A stretch of 64,000 nucleotides of DNA from Lachnospiraceae bacterium (lineage in GTDB: Bacteria; Bacillota; Clostridia; Lachnospirales; Lachnospiraceae): the NCBI GenBank assembly GCA_009774175.1, contig VSNG01000002.1, positions 18,790-82,789 on the forward strand, written 5' to 3'. A program made the position numbers and the translations under genes. How positions within the stretch are numbered: the first letter of the stretch is position 1; the number at the start of each line of letters is the position of its first letter. Below, piece after piece: positions 36,169 through 43,989 of this stretch. Under the pieces are notes generated by a model. That model had not been told where the DNA came from and did no database searches. It saw only the letters and a list, made by a program, of their open reading frames with translations.

Positions 36169-36849
36169 TTACACCGTCGGGTTCGGATCCTTCATCGCAT
36201 AGAGCGCCTTCGCCATCTCATAATCATACAGATCGTCAATATCCGCCGCCTCCCGCTTATTGATCACAAGCTGATAATATTTCGGTCCGTAGTTGTAATG
36301 CCACTCCCGTACCTTCTCGGTGGGCGCCAGATCAATCCCGTTTGTGAAATGGTACATCATGGGAAGCTGCTCGGAATTTTTATGCTCCAGCCCCATCTTG
36401 AAATTCAGAGGGCCGTTGTCGTCCATCAGATAGGTCTGATAGGGAGATACGGTGATCAGAGAATCATATCCTTCCTTTAACTTCTCAAAGTATACGTTGA
36501 TGGCCTTCTCATACAAATAAGGCTCCACACAGGGAGACGTTGCGCAGGCATACAGCAGATGATCTCCTTCGATGGTGTCGCAAAGATACTCCAGAAACAT
36601 ACCGAAGGGCACGGACTCATCCGCGTACTTCTGCGGCCTCTTAATGGCCTTCACCCCGCATTTTTCTCCGATGGCAAGCATCTCGTCGGAATCCGAAGAG
36701 ACAATAATCTCGTGGAGTCCCTTCACCTGTTTTAACTGTTCAATCTTGTGCTGCAGCAAATTCGAATCTCCAAAAGGCAGGATATTCTTATTTGGCAGCC
36801 TCGTGCTGTTTCCCTTTACCGGTATTACCGCTGTAATCTTATCGCCCAT
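36169..36849 (-). CDS. neuA: CMP-sugar synthetase (NeuA-like acylneuraminate cytidylyltransferase)
   Basis: The 226-residue protein begins MGDKITAVIPVKGNSTRLPNK; the IPxKGxSxRxPxKN pattern is the CTP-binding loop of NeuA/KdsB-type cytidylyltransferases. It has IVSSDSDEMLAI, ATSPCVEP and ends soon after INKREAADIDD, as in single-domain NeuA or PseF/LegF enzymes. It would activate a nonulosonic or related keto-acid sugar as its CMP derivative. The ATG at 36849 has a very strong GGAGGAGG site; an upstream reading to 36954 would overlap the preceding gene. It is the only such enzyme in the window, so it may serve both the NeuB product and the HMGL-enzyme product, or only one of them. Confidence 0.88.
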   Translation of the reverse strand: MGDKITAVIPVKGNSTRLPNKNILPFGDSNLLQHKIEQLKQVKGLHEIIVSSDSDEMLAIGEKCGVKAIKRPQKYADESVPFGMFLEYLCDTIEGDHLLYACATSPCVEPYLYEKAINVYFEKLKEGYDSLITVSPYQTYLMDDNGPLNFKMGLEHKNSEQLPMMYHFTNGIDLAPTEKVREWHYNYGPKYYQLVINKREAADIDDLYDYEMAKALYAMKDPNPTV

Positions 36850-36880
36850 CTTATTTTCCTCCTCCTTAACGTGCATGTTT

Positions 36881-38254
36881 TTATTTTTCAAGCTCCCCTG
36901 CAATCTTAGCAATAATCCCCGCGATCTCCTCATCGTTCGTCTTCTCGAAATCATGCGCTACCTGTTCCAGTTCTCTTCTGGCCCTGCGCTTTGCCTCCAG
37001 CCACTTCCATTTCGGCCGGTCGTTCTCTAACATGGTCAGATAAACGTTATAGAGCGGCGTGATTTTTGTCAATGCCTTCGTCAGTTTTTCCGCCGTACCC
37101 ATTTTGTGATAATAGGCTTTGAGCTGCTCCTTTGTCAGATCATAATAAGGGTTCTTCCAAACCTCTTCCGCCATATCGACAAACTTCATATAGCTTGGCG
37201 TCTCCCAGTCGATGGTATATACCTCGTCGATCAGCTTCTCACTGACGGGGAAGGGCCTGTCGTCTTCCCCGGTGGTCTTTTCAAAATCGGCAAAATCAGA
37301 AATCTTATCCGCGTCTTTCAAAAAGGCCAGCTCATAGTCCGCAGGCACCGGCACAGGGAAAAGCAGATAGCACATCTTTTTCCCGAAAAACGCCTCCACA
37401 AAGGTAGAACTGTTTCCCGTATAAATTTTATCGCTTATCAGTATCCACTGTTTGACGGACAAATCGCCGATCACTTTAAAGTTATCATATCTGCGCGCCA
37501 TCTCCTGAGCCTGCGCGCTCTCCTCTCCGGGATGCGGACGGTAGACAAACACAACGTCCTTTCTCGTTTCGCAGGTCTTTCCCATCCACTCCAGTATCAT
37601 CTTTTTGGAGGGAAGCATACAATCCTGATAATAATAGCGCCAGCCCTCGCCGAACCGCCTGCACATCTCCGCCAGATACTCCTCGGTGTGGTAATCGGAG
37701 AAATAGGGCGAGACAAAAAGAAAAACTTTCCTGTCCGCCGGAATCCCGTACTCTTTGAGCACCTCTTCCTTACTGCGGTAAAATCCTCTCAGCTCCTCCC
37801 GCAGAAAATCCATGCCCACATGACCGATCATTTTCACTTTCTGCGGATCCATCTTCGCCACTTCCAGCAAGCGTTTTTTGTTCATTTCGCCCCAGGAAAC
37901 GCGGACAACCTCTTTGGCCACGCCGGAGTAATTCTTATATGCCTTCTCATCCTTCTCGTCCATGGGAAACACAATGTTTTCCCACTGCATATCAATCAGC
38001 TTGTCAAACTTGACAAAATTCTTCGTATGCCACTCAATGGAGCTGTTCTGATAACAGGCCATGGTCACTACGACCCTGGTATGATAGATGGGACGCATCG
38101 CCTTAAGCGCCTCCGCATTCTCGATATGAATGATCTTCGTTCGGTAGCCCCTGCGGTCCAGCTCGTATTTTAACAGGCACAGATTTTCCAGCTCCCTCAC
38201 CTTATGCTCGTATATAAACAAAAAATCCAGTTCCTCGATCTTATACCTGACCAT
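36881..38254 (-). CDS. Surface carbohydrate biosynthesis protein, putative GT-B transferase
   Basis: The 457-residue protein contains DFLFIYEHKVRELENLCLLKYELDRRG near its N terminus (residues 9-35), matching a family usually named 'surface carbohydrate biosynthesis protein'. The central part has KVFLFVSPYFSDYH and VVFVYRPHPGEE, and the later ISDKIYTGNSSTFVEAFFGKKMCYLL looks like the C-terminal nucleotide-binding half of a GT-B or CDP-glycerol-phosphotransferase-like enzyme. I take the ATG at 38254, with AGGAG about ten bases upstream; an in-frame ATG at 38290 is possible. It lies directly upstream of the CMP-sugar synthetase, so a role as transferase for a CMP-activated sugar is attractive but unproven. 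Confidence 0.7.
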   Translation of the reverse strand: MVRYKIEELDFLFIYEHKVRELENLCLLKYELDRRGYRTKIIHIENAEALKAMRPIYHTRVVVTMACYQNSSIEWHTKNFVKFDKLIDMQWENIVFPMDEKDEKAYKNYSGVAKEVVRVSWGEMNKKRLLEVAKMDPQKVKMIGHVGMDFLREELRGFYRSKEEVLKEYGIPADRKVFLFVSPYFSDYHTEEYLAEMCRRFGEGWRYYYQDCMLPSKKMILEWMGKTCETRKDVVFVYRPHPGEESAQAQEMARRYDNFKVIGDLSVKQWILISDKIYTGNSSTFVEAFFGKKMCYLLFPVPVPADYELAFLKDADKISDFADFEKTTGEDDRPFPVSEKLIDEVYTIDWETPSYMKFVDMAEEVWKNPYYDLTKEQLKAYYHKMGTAEKLTKALTKITPLYNVYLTMLENDRPKWKWLEAKRRARRELEQVAHDFEKTNDEEIAGIIAKIAGELEK

Positions 38255-38304
38255 TCTCTCATAACTCCTTTCGTCCGCCGTCCATTCCATCCATCAGGAA
38301 ACGC

Positions 38305-39606
38305 TTATGTCCGCCATACCCGGGACAGTTCCTTTGCCGCCGCGCTGAAATTTCGTCTGGCATTAAAGTTCTCCTTAAATATGTCCAGGGATCTTTCGCA
38401 CATCTGAAAATAGGCGTCCGTACCGTAACACTGCGCCATTTTTTCAATGGCGCGGGCCGTCTCCTGCGCCGTGGGATCTTCAGAAATCAGAACGCCATTG
38501 CCGTCCACCATCCGCTGCAGTTCTCCCACCGCCGTTGCGATCACCGGCACGCCGAAGGAAAGCGCCTCCTGCACCGCCACCGGCGAGCCGCCCTCGCTCT
38601 GGGTTGTGGTAATCAGACATCCCACATAATGCGTCCTGTAATATGTCACAACCTCCAAATTGCGCATCTTTCCCGTAAACTCATACTGTATATTATCCCT
38701 GCCGCCAAGCTTCTCATCCGCCAGCTTACGCATCTTTTCCAGATCTTCTCCGCCGCCGATATGCACCCAGCGCACCTTCGCTGACGTCACAGAGGCCAGT
38801 CCGTCAATAATCCTGTCGATCCGCTTCACAAAGCCGCTGGAACAGCTCAGAAGAAGAAATTCCCCGCCTTCACGGTATCCCTCTCTTCTGCTCTCGCCCG
38901 TCACGCCGCGCTCCGGCACGCCCAGCCTGTACAGCGGATATTTTTCACCGCCCGTAAGCCCGTACCGGGAAAGATAATACTCCCTGGCGGACTGCGCCGC
39001 AAAGATCAGCCTTGTAAGCCCTTCGTCCGTCTGCGGTTTAAAAAACTGCTTTCCGTAAAGCTCCCGCTCGTCATACAGCTCATATCCGTGGGTTCTGGCC
39101 ACGATTTTGATCTGCGGAAACCTGCGTCTGTGCATGGTAAGGCCGAAGCACTTATAATCAAACCAGTAAAAGTAAAAAAGCGCCCGTGTATCCTTCGTCA
39201 GGTGAAGCTTTTTCTTTAATCTGCGGTAAAAAGTCTCCGCCGCCGTACCAAACATCAGCGCCCGGTAAACTCTCTGCGGAATTTTCTCCCCGCTTTTCAA
39301 AATCGAAACAAGCTCCCTGTAGCAATCTTTATTGGCAAGAAAACAAAGCATTGAAACCAGCTTTTCGGTTGCACTCTGCTTCGTGGGAATGATGCACGCT
39401 TCCACGCCCTCCCCCGATCCGCCTGTCTGCGTCACGTTTTCCTGCGCTGCCGGCTCGTCTTTCGCCCTTATCTCGGCGGCAACCACCGACACATGGAAGT
39501 ATTCGCACAGATAGGGATACTCCGGAGCCACAAAGGAGTCCTCCCCATGCCCGTAGGGAAAATCCTGTGTAATAAGATACATATCGGGTTTTCTGTTCTG
39601 TCCCAT
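38305..39606 (-). CDS. GT4-family glycosyltransferase
   Basis: The 433-residue GT-B enzyme begins MGQNRKPDMYLITQDFPYGHGEDSF, has FLLLSCSSGFVKRIDRIIDGL at the start of the C-terminal domain and TQSEGGSPVAVQEALSFGVPVIATAVG around residues 330-355, the donor-binding E-x7-E segment of GT4. The long linker (about residues 60-110) contains a low-complexity EPAAQENVTQTGGSGEG stretch. Strong GGAGG ribosome site lies before the ATG at 39606. It sits between the asparagine-synthase-like gene and the surface-carbohydrate gene. Donor unknown. Confidence 0.87.
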   Translation of the reverse strand: MGQNRKPDMYLITQDFPYGHGEDSFVAPEYPYLCEYFHVSVVAAEIRAKDEPAAQENVTQTGGSGEGVEACIIPTKQSATEKLVSMLCFLANKDCYRELVSILKSGEKIPQRVYRALMFGTAAETFYRRLKKKLHLTKDTRALFYFYWFDYKCFGLTMHRRRFPQIKIVARTHGYELYDERELYGKQFFKPQTDEGLTRLIFAAQSAREYYLSRYGLTGGEKYPLYRLGVPERGVTGESRREGYREGGEFLLLSCSSGFVKRIDRIIDGLASVTSAKVRWVHIGGGEDLEKMRKLADEKLGGRDNIQYEFTGKMRNLEVVTYYRTHYVGCLITTTQSEGGSPVAVQEALSFGVPVIATAVGELQRMVDGNGVLISEDPTAQETARAIEKMAQCYGTDAYFQMCERSLDIFKENFNARRNFSAAAKELSRVWRT

Positions 39607-39638
39607 TCTCCTGCAATTCCTCCCTGTCAGAACGGCTA

Positions 39639-41321
39639 TCAGAAATATTTCCTGACCATGGCCAGCACCGTGACCGCCAGGCTCTTTTCCTCCACGCTGC
39701 CCTTAGCAAGAAGAAGTCCGATATCTCTTTGAAGCTCCTCGTCCAATACCGAATGCTTCATGGTATCTGCGGCATAATCCGCAAAATATTTCTGTATGCC
39801 CGCGTCCCTCTCATACCAGTAATCTATGGGATTCATGTTATCCCGGTTCTCAATGCGGGCAGCGGCGCAAAATTTCTGCCACAACAGCCTCTGCGCGGTC
39901 TTCATCATCCGAAAGGGAATATGACTCTCTTTGGGTTTCACGCCGCCCCACTTTTCCCAGCCAAATTCCGCCGCCTGAGGATATTTTTCATTCAGCCACC
40001 GCAAATAGATATGGTGATGATTCCTGTAGTCAAAGGGAATGGAAAATGCCACGTCCAGCAGATCCACGTCCATAAAGGGCGACGCAGTCTCTATATACTG
40101 CTGTCTGATCAGGTAAGAGGACGACGCCCCCAGCATTCCTCTTGTATAGATGCCAAACATCTCCTGACAGGGATATTCCTCCAGAATTTTTTCATCAAAG
40201 GAATACTGCAGACGCTCCGAATGCGCATTCTGCCCAAACACGGGCTTCCCGCAGCTCAACGCCTTATCCCGGTACAAAGTTCCCAGAACAGCGTCCCCGA
40301 TCATGCCCGTATGCTCCATGCCAAAGGACGTCGTATCAATCAGCTCAAGCAGGCGTCTTCCTCCCGTCATGCCCATATACAGGGCAGCACCGTTATTCTG
40401 GGAGGTCATCTCGTCGATATCATACATCCACTTCCCGTCATCCAACGGTTTATAAAGATACTCGTGTCCGAGATGCAGCGCAATCTGCCTTGCGATCTTC
40501 TCATCCCGGTATCCGTCCCGACAGTAAGTAACATTGACCTGATCCGTATAGCCAAGCTCGTGAGCCACCCAGGAAACCATACGGCTGTCCAGACCGCCGC
40601 TCAGGTCCACCAGATGACGATAGCCATACTCCCTGTCCTTCTCAAACTCACGCCTCACCGCCTCGCGAAAGGCTGCGTCGATCCTCTCCACAGCCTCCGC
40701 CTCGGACATGATCTGAGGCTTATCCTGTATGAAATGATATCTGGAAACAACCGTCTGGCCGCCCCCGACCCGCAGATATTTGCCCGGCAGAAGACGATGA
40801 ATCTGTCTGACAAACGTAATATCATCTATCATATAGCCGTAGGTAAGCATATACCGCGCCGCCAGCGGCTGAAAATCAACAGACAGACCATTGTATTTCA
40901 GCACTTCCACCATATCGTCCACACGGTCGGAAACCATCCACCTATCGCCGTCCACATAGTAATATACCGGCCTGACTGCAATCTGATCCGTATAGACAAG
41001 CAGTTCCTTCGTATTACAATCGTACAGATAGCCGCAGAAACCGCCTCTGAGTTTCAAAAGAGCGTCTTCGGCATTCTCCGCAAGAGCGCGGGTAAACGCT
41101 TCCGGCCAGTCTGCGCCGTCTGTTTGCCCATAATCCGCCTTATTGTAGGCATAACCGTTAAAAAAACCAACCTTTCCCTCGTCTTCCCGGAAAAACTGAT
41201 CATCCGAAAATTTATTTAACAAATTCTGATAATGACGGCACTCCCCCGCCATCTGCACCTCACCCAGACATTCAATATTCAGATTCTTTGACGCCAAAAA
41301 GCCGTAACTCTTTTTCTTCAT
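39639..41321 (-). CDS. Asparagine-synthase-like ATP-dependent amidotransferase lacking the N-terminal Cys
   Basis: The 560-residue protein has an N-terminal Ntn-hydrolase-like domain (GFFNGYAYNKADYG, RGGFCGYLYD, DQIAVRPVYYY) and a C-terminal PP-loop synthetase domain with DLSGGLDSRM around residues 239-248. Asparagine synthases need Cys2 as glutaminase nucleophile; this protein starts MKKKSYGF, so the glutaminase site is missing and free ammonia or an amine would be used. Similar proteins in O-antigen and capsule loci amidate uronic acids or amino-acid substituents. I use ATG 41321; an upstream reading to 41360 overlaps the neighbour. It stands next to a decayed WbpG-type amidotransferase. 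Confidence 0.83.
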   Translation of the reverse strand: MKKKSYGFLASKNLNIECLGEVQMAGECRHYQNLLNKFSDDQFFREDEGKVGFFNGYAYNKADYGQTDGADWPEAFTRALAENAEDALLKLRGGFCGYLYDCNTKELLVYTDQIAVRPVYYYVDGDRWMVSDRVDDMVEVLKYNGLSVDFQPLAARYMLTYGYMIDDITFVRQIHRLLPGKYLRVGGGQTVVSRYHFIQDKPQIMSEAEAVERIDAAFREAVRREFEKDREYGYRHLVDLSGGLDSRMVSWVAHELGYTDQVNVTYCRDGYRDEKIARQIALHLGHEYLYKPLDDGKWMYDIDEMTSQNNGAALYMGMTGGRRLLELIDTTSFGMEHTGMIGDAVLGTLYRDKALSCGKPVFGQNAHSERLQYSFDEKILEEYPCQEMFGIYTRGMLGASSSYLIRQQYIETASPFMDVDLLDVAFSIPFDYRNHHHIYLRWLNEKYPQAAEFGWEKWGGVKPKESHIPFRMMKTAQRLLWQKFCAAARIENRDNMNPIDYWYERDAGIQKYFADYAADTMKHSVLDEELQRDIGLLLAKGSVEEKSLAVTVLAMVRKYF

Positions 41322-41337
41322 TCCCAATCCTTTGATT

Positions 41338-41718
41338 TTATCTTTCCCCGGAATCCGCAAACAATGCCGCTGTCTCCACGCCGTCAGGATAGTTGATCAG
41401 TACGGCCCGGTTGGCTCCCCAAAACACAAAAATGCTTCCCGCTGCCGCCGCGCTGGCTCCGCTGTCTATCGCACGCCTGCAATCCTCAAGATTTCCCGCG
41501 CCGCCGCTGATACCTACAATACAGTCATATTTCTTACCTTTTCCCGAATTTTTCACCTCTGCGCCGAAAGCTGCAACGTCAAAATTCTTACGCTTTTCTT
41601 CCACCTCCCGCAGCTTTTTTCCTGCGCCTTTGCAATGATTGCAGACTCCCTGCTCATCGAACACAATTTCCGGGTCTGATGTATCCATAACGCAATGACT
41701 GCACATCTGATATTCCAT
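41338..41718 (-). pseudogene. In-frame deletion fusion: WbpG-type amidotransferase N terminus joined to HisF-type C terminus
   Basis: The 126-residue reading frame has two halves that belong to different proteins. Residues 1-73 match the start of WbpG/PseA-type N-acetyl-sugar amidotransferases, with zinc-type Cys6, Cys9, Cys26 and Cys29 (CSHC, CNHC) and the beginning of the PP-loop, IVGISGG, but not the following VDSS. Residues 74-112 (AGNLEDCRRAIDSGASAAAAG and on to INYP) match the C-terminal barrel strands of HisF. In intact operons WbpG is followed by HisH and HisF, so a deletion of roughly 2 kb fused them, perhaps at the shared Gly-Gly codons near 41500. It keeps a strong GGAGG site at its ATG. 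Nothing active can remain of either enzyme. Confidence 0.85.
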
Positions 41719-41777
41719 GATAACCTCCACACTACGCTGCTGCCCTGCAGCTTCACAGTTCACTCCGCTTCACTGCA

Positions 41778-42887
41778 TCAAATCAGTCCCGTAATTTTAT
41801 CAATCTCGCTCTCCTGCAAATAGGCATGTAACGGAAGGGAAAGACATGTCCCGCTCACCTTTTGGGCCGTACCGCAGTCGGTCCTGTATGTCTGCGTATC
41901 GGCGAACGCATGCAGCGCATGCATGGGCTTCTTATAATAAATCATACTGGGAATCCCGGCCTCCTTTAACCGACCCATGGCTTCCCCCCGCATCTTCTCA
42001 TCCGCAAACTGCACCGTATACTGGGCCCAGCTCGAATAGTATCCCGGTAGAATCTCCGGCGTCTTCACCTTACCCCGCAGCCGCTCCGTATAAGCGCCCG
42101 CCAGACGGTTACAGTTCTCCAGCTCTTCATCAAAAAAGGCCAGCTTTTCGCTCAGCACTGCCGCCTGTATCGTATCCAGTCTGGAATTCATGCCAAGGCG
42201 GATATTGTCATACTTGTCCTCCCCCTTGCCGTGCACCTTAAAAGAGCGGACAAGCTGCGCCCACTCGTCGTTATCCGTAAAGACCGCGCCGCCGTCGCCA
42301 TAACAGCCAAGAGGTTTTACCGGGAAAAAGGAGGTTGTGGAAATATCCCCGAAGCTGCACGCTCTTTTCTCTCCGATCCTGCCGCCGAATCCCTGGGCGC
42401 CATCCTCCAGCAAAAGCAGCCCCTGCTCCTGCGTAATCCTGCGAATCTTCTCATATTCGGCGGGCTGTCCGAACAAGTCCACTGCAATAACCGCCCGGGG
42501 CTTCAGCCTGCCCTCGGCTTTCACGCCGGCCACCGCCTCTTCAAGCGCCTGCGGCGACATATTAAAGGTATCCGCATCAATATCCACAAAAACCGGCGTC
42601 GCGCCTGTCCAAGGCACCACCTCGGCTGTGGAAAAGAAGGTAAAGTCCGGGACAAATACGGCGTCGCCCTCTCCCACGCCCCAGGCCATCAGCCCAAGCA
42701 GCAGCGCATCCGTTCCGTTTGCGCAGGAAATGCAGTGCTTTACACCGACATATTCCGCCAGCTGTTTTTCCAGCCTCGTTACCGGCTCTCCGCCGATAAA
42801 CTGTGCGCTTGCCACGGTCTTTGCGATAGCGCCGTCTATGGCTTCCTTATGACGCATATACTGTGTTTTCAAATCTTTAAATTCCAT
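41778..42887 (-). CDS. WbpE-like DegT-family PLP sugar aminotransferase
   Basis: The 369-residue protein begins MEFKDLKTQYMRHKEAID and has ISCANGTDALLLG (residues 53-65), AVDLFGQPAEY, LLEDGAQGFGG (Asp162, Gln165) and FFPVKPLGCYGDGGAVF with PLP Lys191, the latter identical in pattern to WbpE of Pseudomonas aeruginosa, which aminates UDP-3-keto-GlcNAcA. The frame extends upstream to 43133 but only the ATG at 42887, with its AGGCGG site and position 16 bases after the epimerase stop, makes sense. It sits with a WbpI-like epimerase and the WbpG-HisF remnant. WbpA-, WbpB- and WbpD-like genes are not in this window. Confidence 0.87.
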   Translation of the reverse strand: MEFKDLKTQYMRHKEAIDGAIAKTVASAQFIGGEPVTRLEKQLAEYVGVKHCISCANGTDALLLGLMAWGVGEGDAVFVPDFTFFSTAEVVPWTGATPVFVDIDADTFNMSPQALEEAVAGVKAEGRLKPRAVIAVDLFGQPAEYEKIRRITQEQGLLLLEDGAQGFGGRIGEKRACSFGDISTTSFFPVKPLGCYGDGGAVFTDNDEWAQLVRSFKVHGKGEDKYDNIRLGMNSRLDTIQAAVLSEKLAFFDEELENCNRLAGAYTERLRGKVKTPEILPGYYSSWAQYTVQFADEKMRGEAMGRLKEAGIPSMIYYKKPMHALHAFADTQTYRTDCGTAQKVSGTCLSLPLHAYLQESEIDKITGLI

Positions 42888-42903
42888 TTTTATCCGCCTT
42901 CTT

Positions 42904-43974
42904 TTAAATAAAATTTCTCTCCCGCAGCGCCTGTACCATCTTCGCCGCCGCGTGCCCGTCCCCGTAAAACTTCGGCCGCTTTTCAATCGCCACACGCTGC
43001 GCCTGAGACGCAAAGCGCAAAGCGTCCGCCACGCTCTCTTCGCTCTGCGGATCGACCTTATGCAGCCAATCCACCCGGGCCAGATCTCCCCATATATCCA
43101 TATCCAGCATAAACAGGCATTTCGCCCCCGCAAAGGAAGACTCCTTGGACACGCCGCCGGAATCCGTCAGGATCAGCTTCGCGCTCTGCATAAGCTTCAC
43201 CATCTCCACATATCCTATGGGATCCGTGATATCCAGATTGGAAACCGCCTGCGCCCTCTCCCACAGACCGTAATCCTGCAGGCATTTTCTGGTGCGGGGA
43301 TGCATGGGGCAGATCACCCGATCCCCCAATCGCTCCACCAGCCGTAAAATACTCTCCATACGCGTCCTGTCGGCAGTATTCTCCTGCCTGTGCCAGGTCA
43401 TGACAATCGGCTCTTCCTGCGCCTTTTCCTCCGCCGATTGTCCGGCAATGGCAAGATAGGTGTCAAACATGATATCGCCCGTCATAAAGGCGCGATCCTC
43501 CAACCCTTCCCTGCGCAGATTGTCCATGGAAATCTGATCCGGGCTAAACAGCACGTCCGAAAGATGATCCGTGGCGATCCGATTGCACTCCTCCGGATTG
43601 GACTTGTGCCCCACTCTTGGGCCCGCCTCCACATGGGCAATCGGAATGCACAGCTTCGCCGCAACCACCGCGCCGGCAAGGGTGGTATTCGTGTCCCCGT
43701 ACAAAACCACAAGCCGCGGCTTTATGCGAAGCAGCTCCTCCTCGATGCCGACCATAGCCTTTGCCGTCACCTGCGCATGGCTTCCGCCCCCTGCCGCCAG
43801 ATTGACACAGGGCGCGGGAATTTGCAGCTCCTGAAAAAACACATCCGACATATTCTCGTCGTAATGCTGTCCGCTGTGAATAATATTCTGTTCATACCCT
43901 TCCTTATCCAGCTCCCGATACAGCGCGGCCAGCTTGATAAACTGGGGTCTGTTTCCTACAATATGTGTAATCAT
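42904..43974 (-). CDS. WbpI/WecB-like non-hydrolysing UDP-sugar 2-epimerase
   Basis: The 356-residue protein starts MITHIVGNRPQFIKLAALYREL and has IIHSGQHYDENMSDVFF, VLYGDTNTTLAGAVVAAKL, HVEAGPRVGHKSNPEECNR and ILTDSGGVSKESSFAGAKCL. These are the signature blocks of non-hydrolysing UDP-GlcNAc 2-epimerases (WecB), with the WbpI-type variation in the AGPR region where WecB has AGLR. WbpI acts on UDP-GlcNAc3NAcA to give the manno form. Ribosome site GGCGG lies before the ATG at 43974. It precedes a WbpE-like aminotransferase, supporting the 2,3-diamino-uronic acid reading over plain ManNAc, but the substrate is not proven. Confidence 0.88.
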   Translation of the reverse strand: MITHIVGNRPQFIKLAALYRELDKEGYEQNIIHSGQHYDENMSDVFFQELQIPAPCVNLAAGGGSHAQVTAKAMVGIEEELLRIKPRLVVLYGDTNTTLAGAVVAAKLCIPIAHVEAGPRVGHKSNPEECNRIATDHLSDVLFSPDQISMDNLRREGLEDRAFMTGDIMFDTYLAIAGQSAEEKAQEEPIVMTWHRQENTADRTRMESILRLVERLGDRVICPMHPRTRKCLQDYGLWERAQAVSNLDITDPIGYVEMVKLMQSAKLILTDSGGVSKESSFAGAKCLFMLDMDIWGDLARVDWLHKVDPQSEESVADALRFASQAQRVAIEKRPKFYGDGHAAAKMVQALRERNFI

Positions 43975-43989
43975 AAATTATTACCGCCT

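Noticed and set aside
42888..43133. N-terminal extension of the WbpE-like aminotransferase
   Set aside because: The extension is Arg/Trp-rich, overlaps the epimerase gene and has no family match; ATG 42887 matches the known N terminus.
42904..43974. Plain WecB (UDP-ManNAc) assignment
   Set aside because: The AGPR variation and the WbpE-like neighbour favour a WbpI-type substrate, although WecB activity is not excluded.
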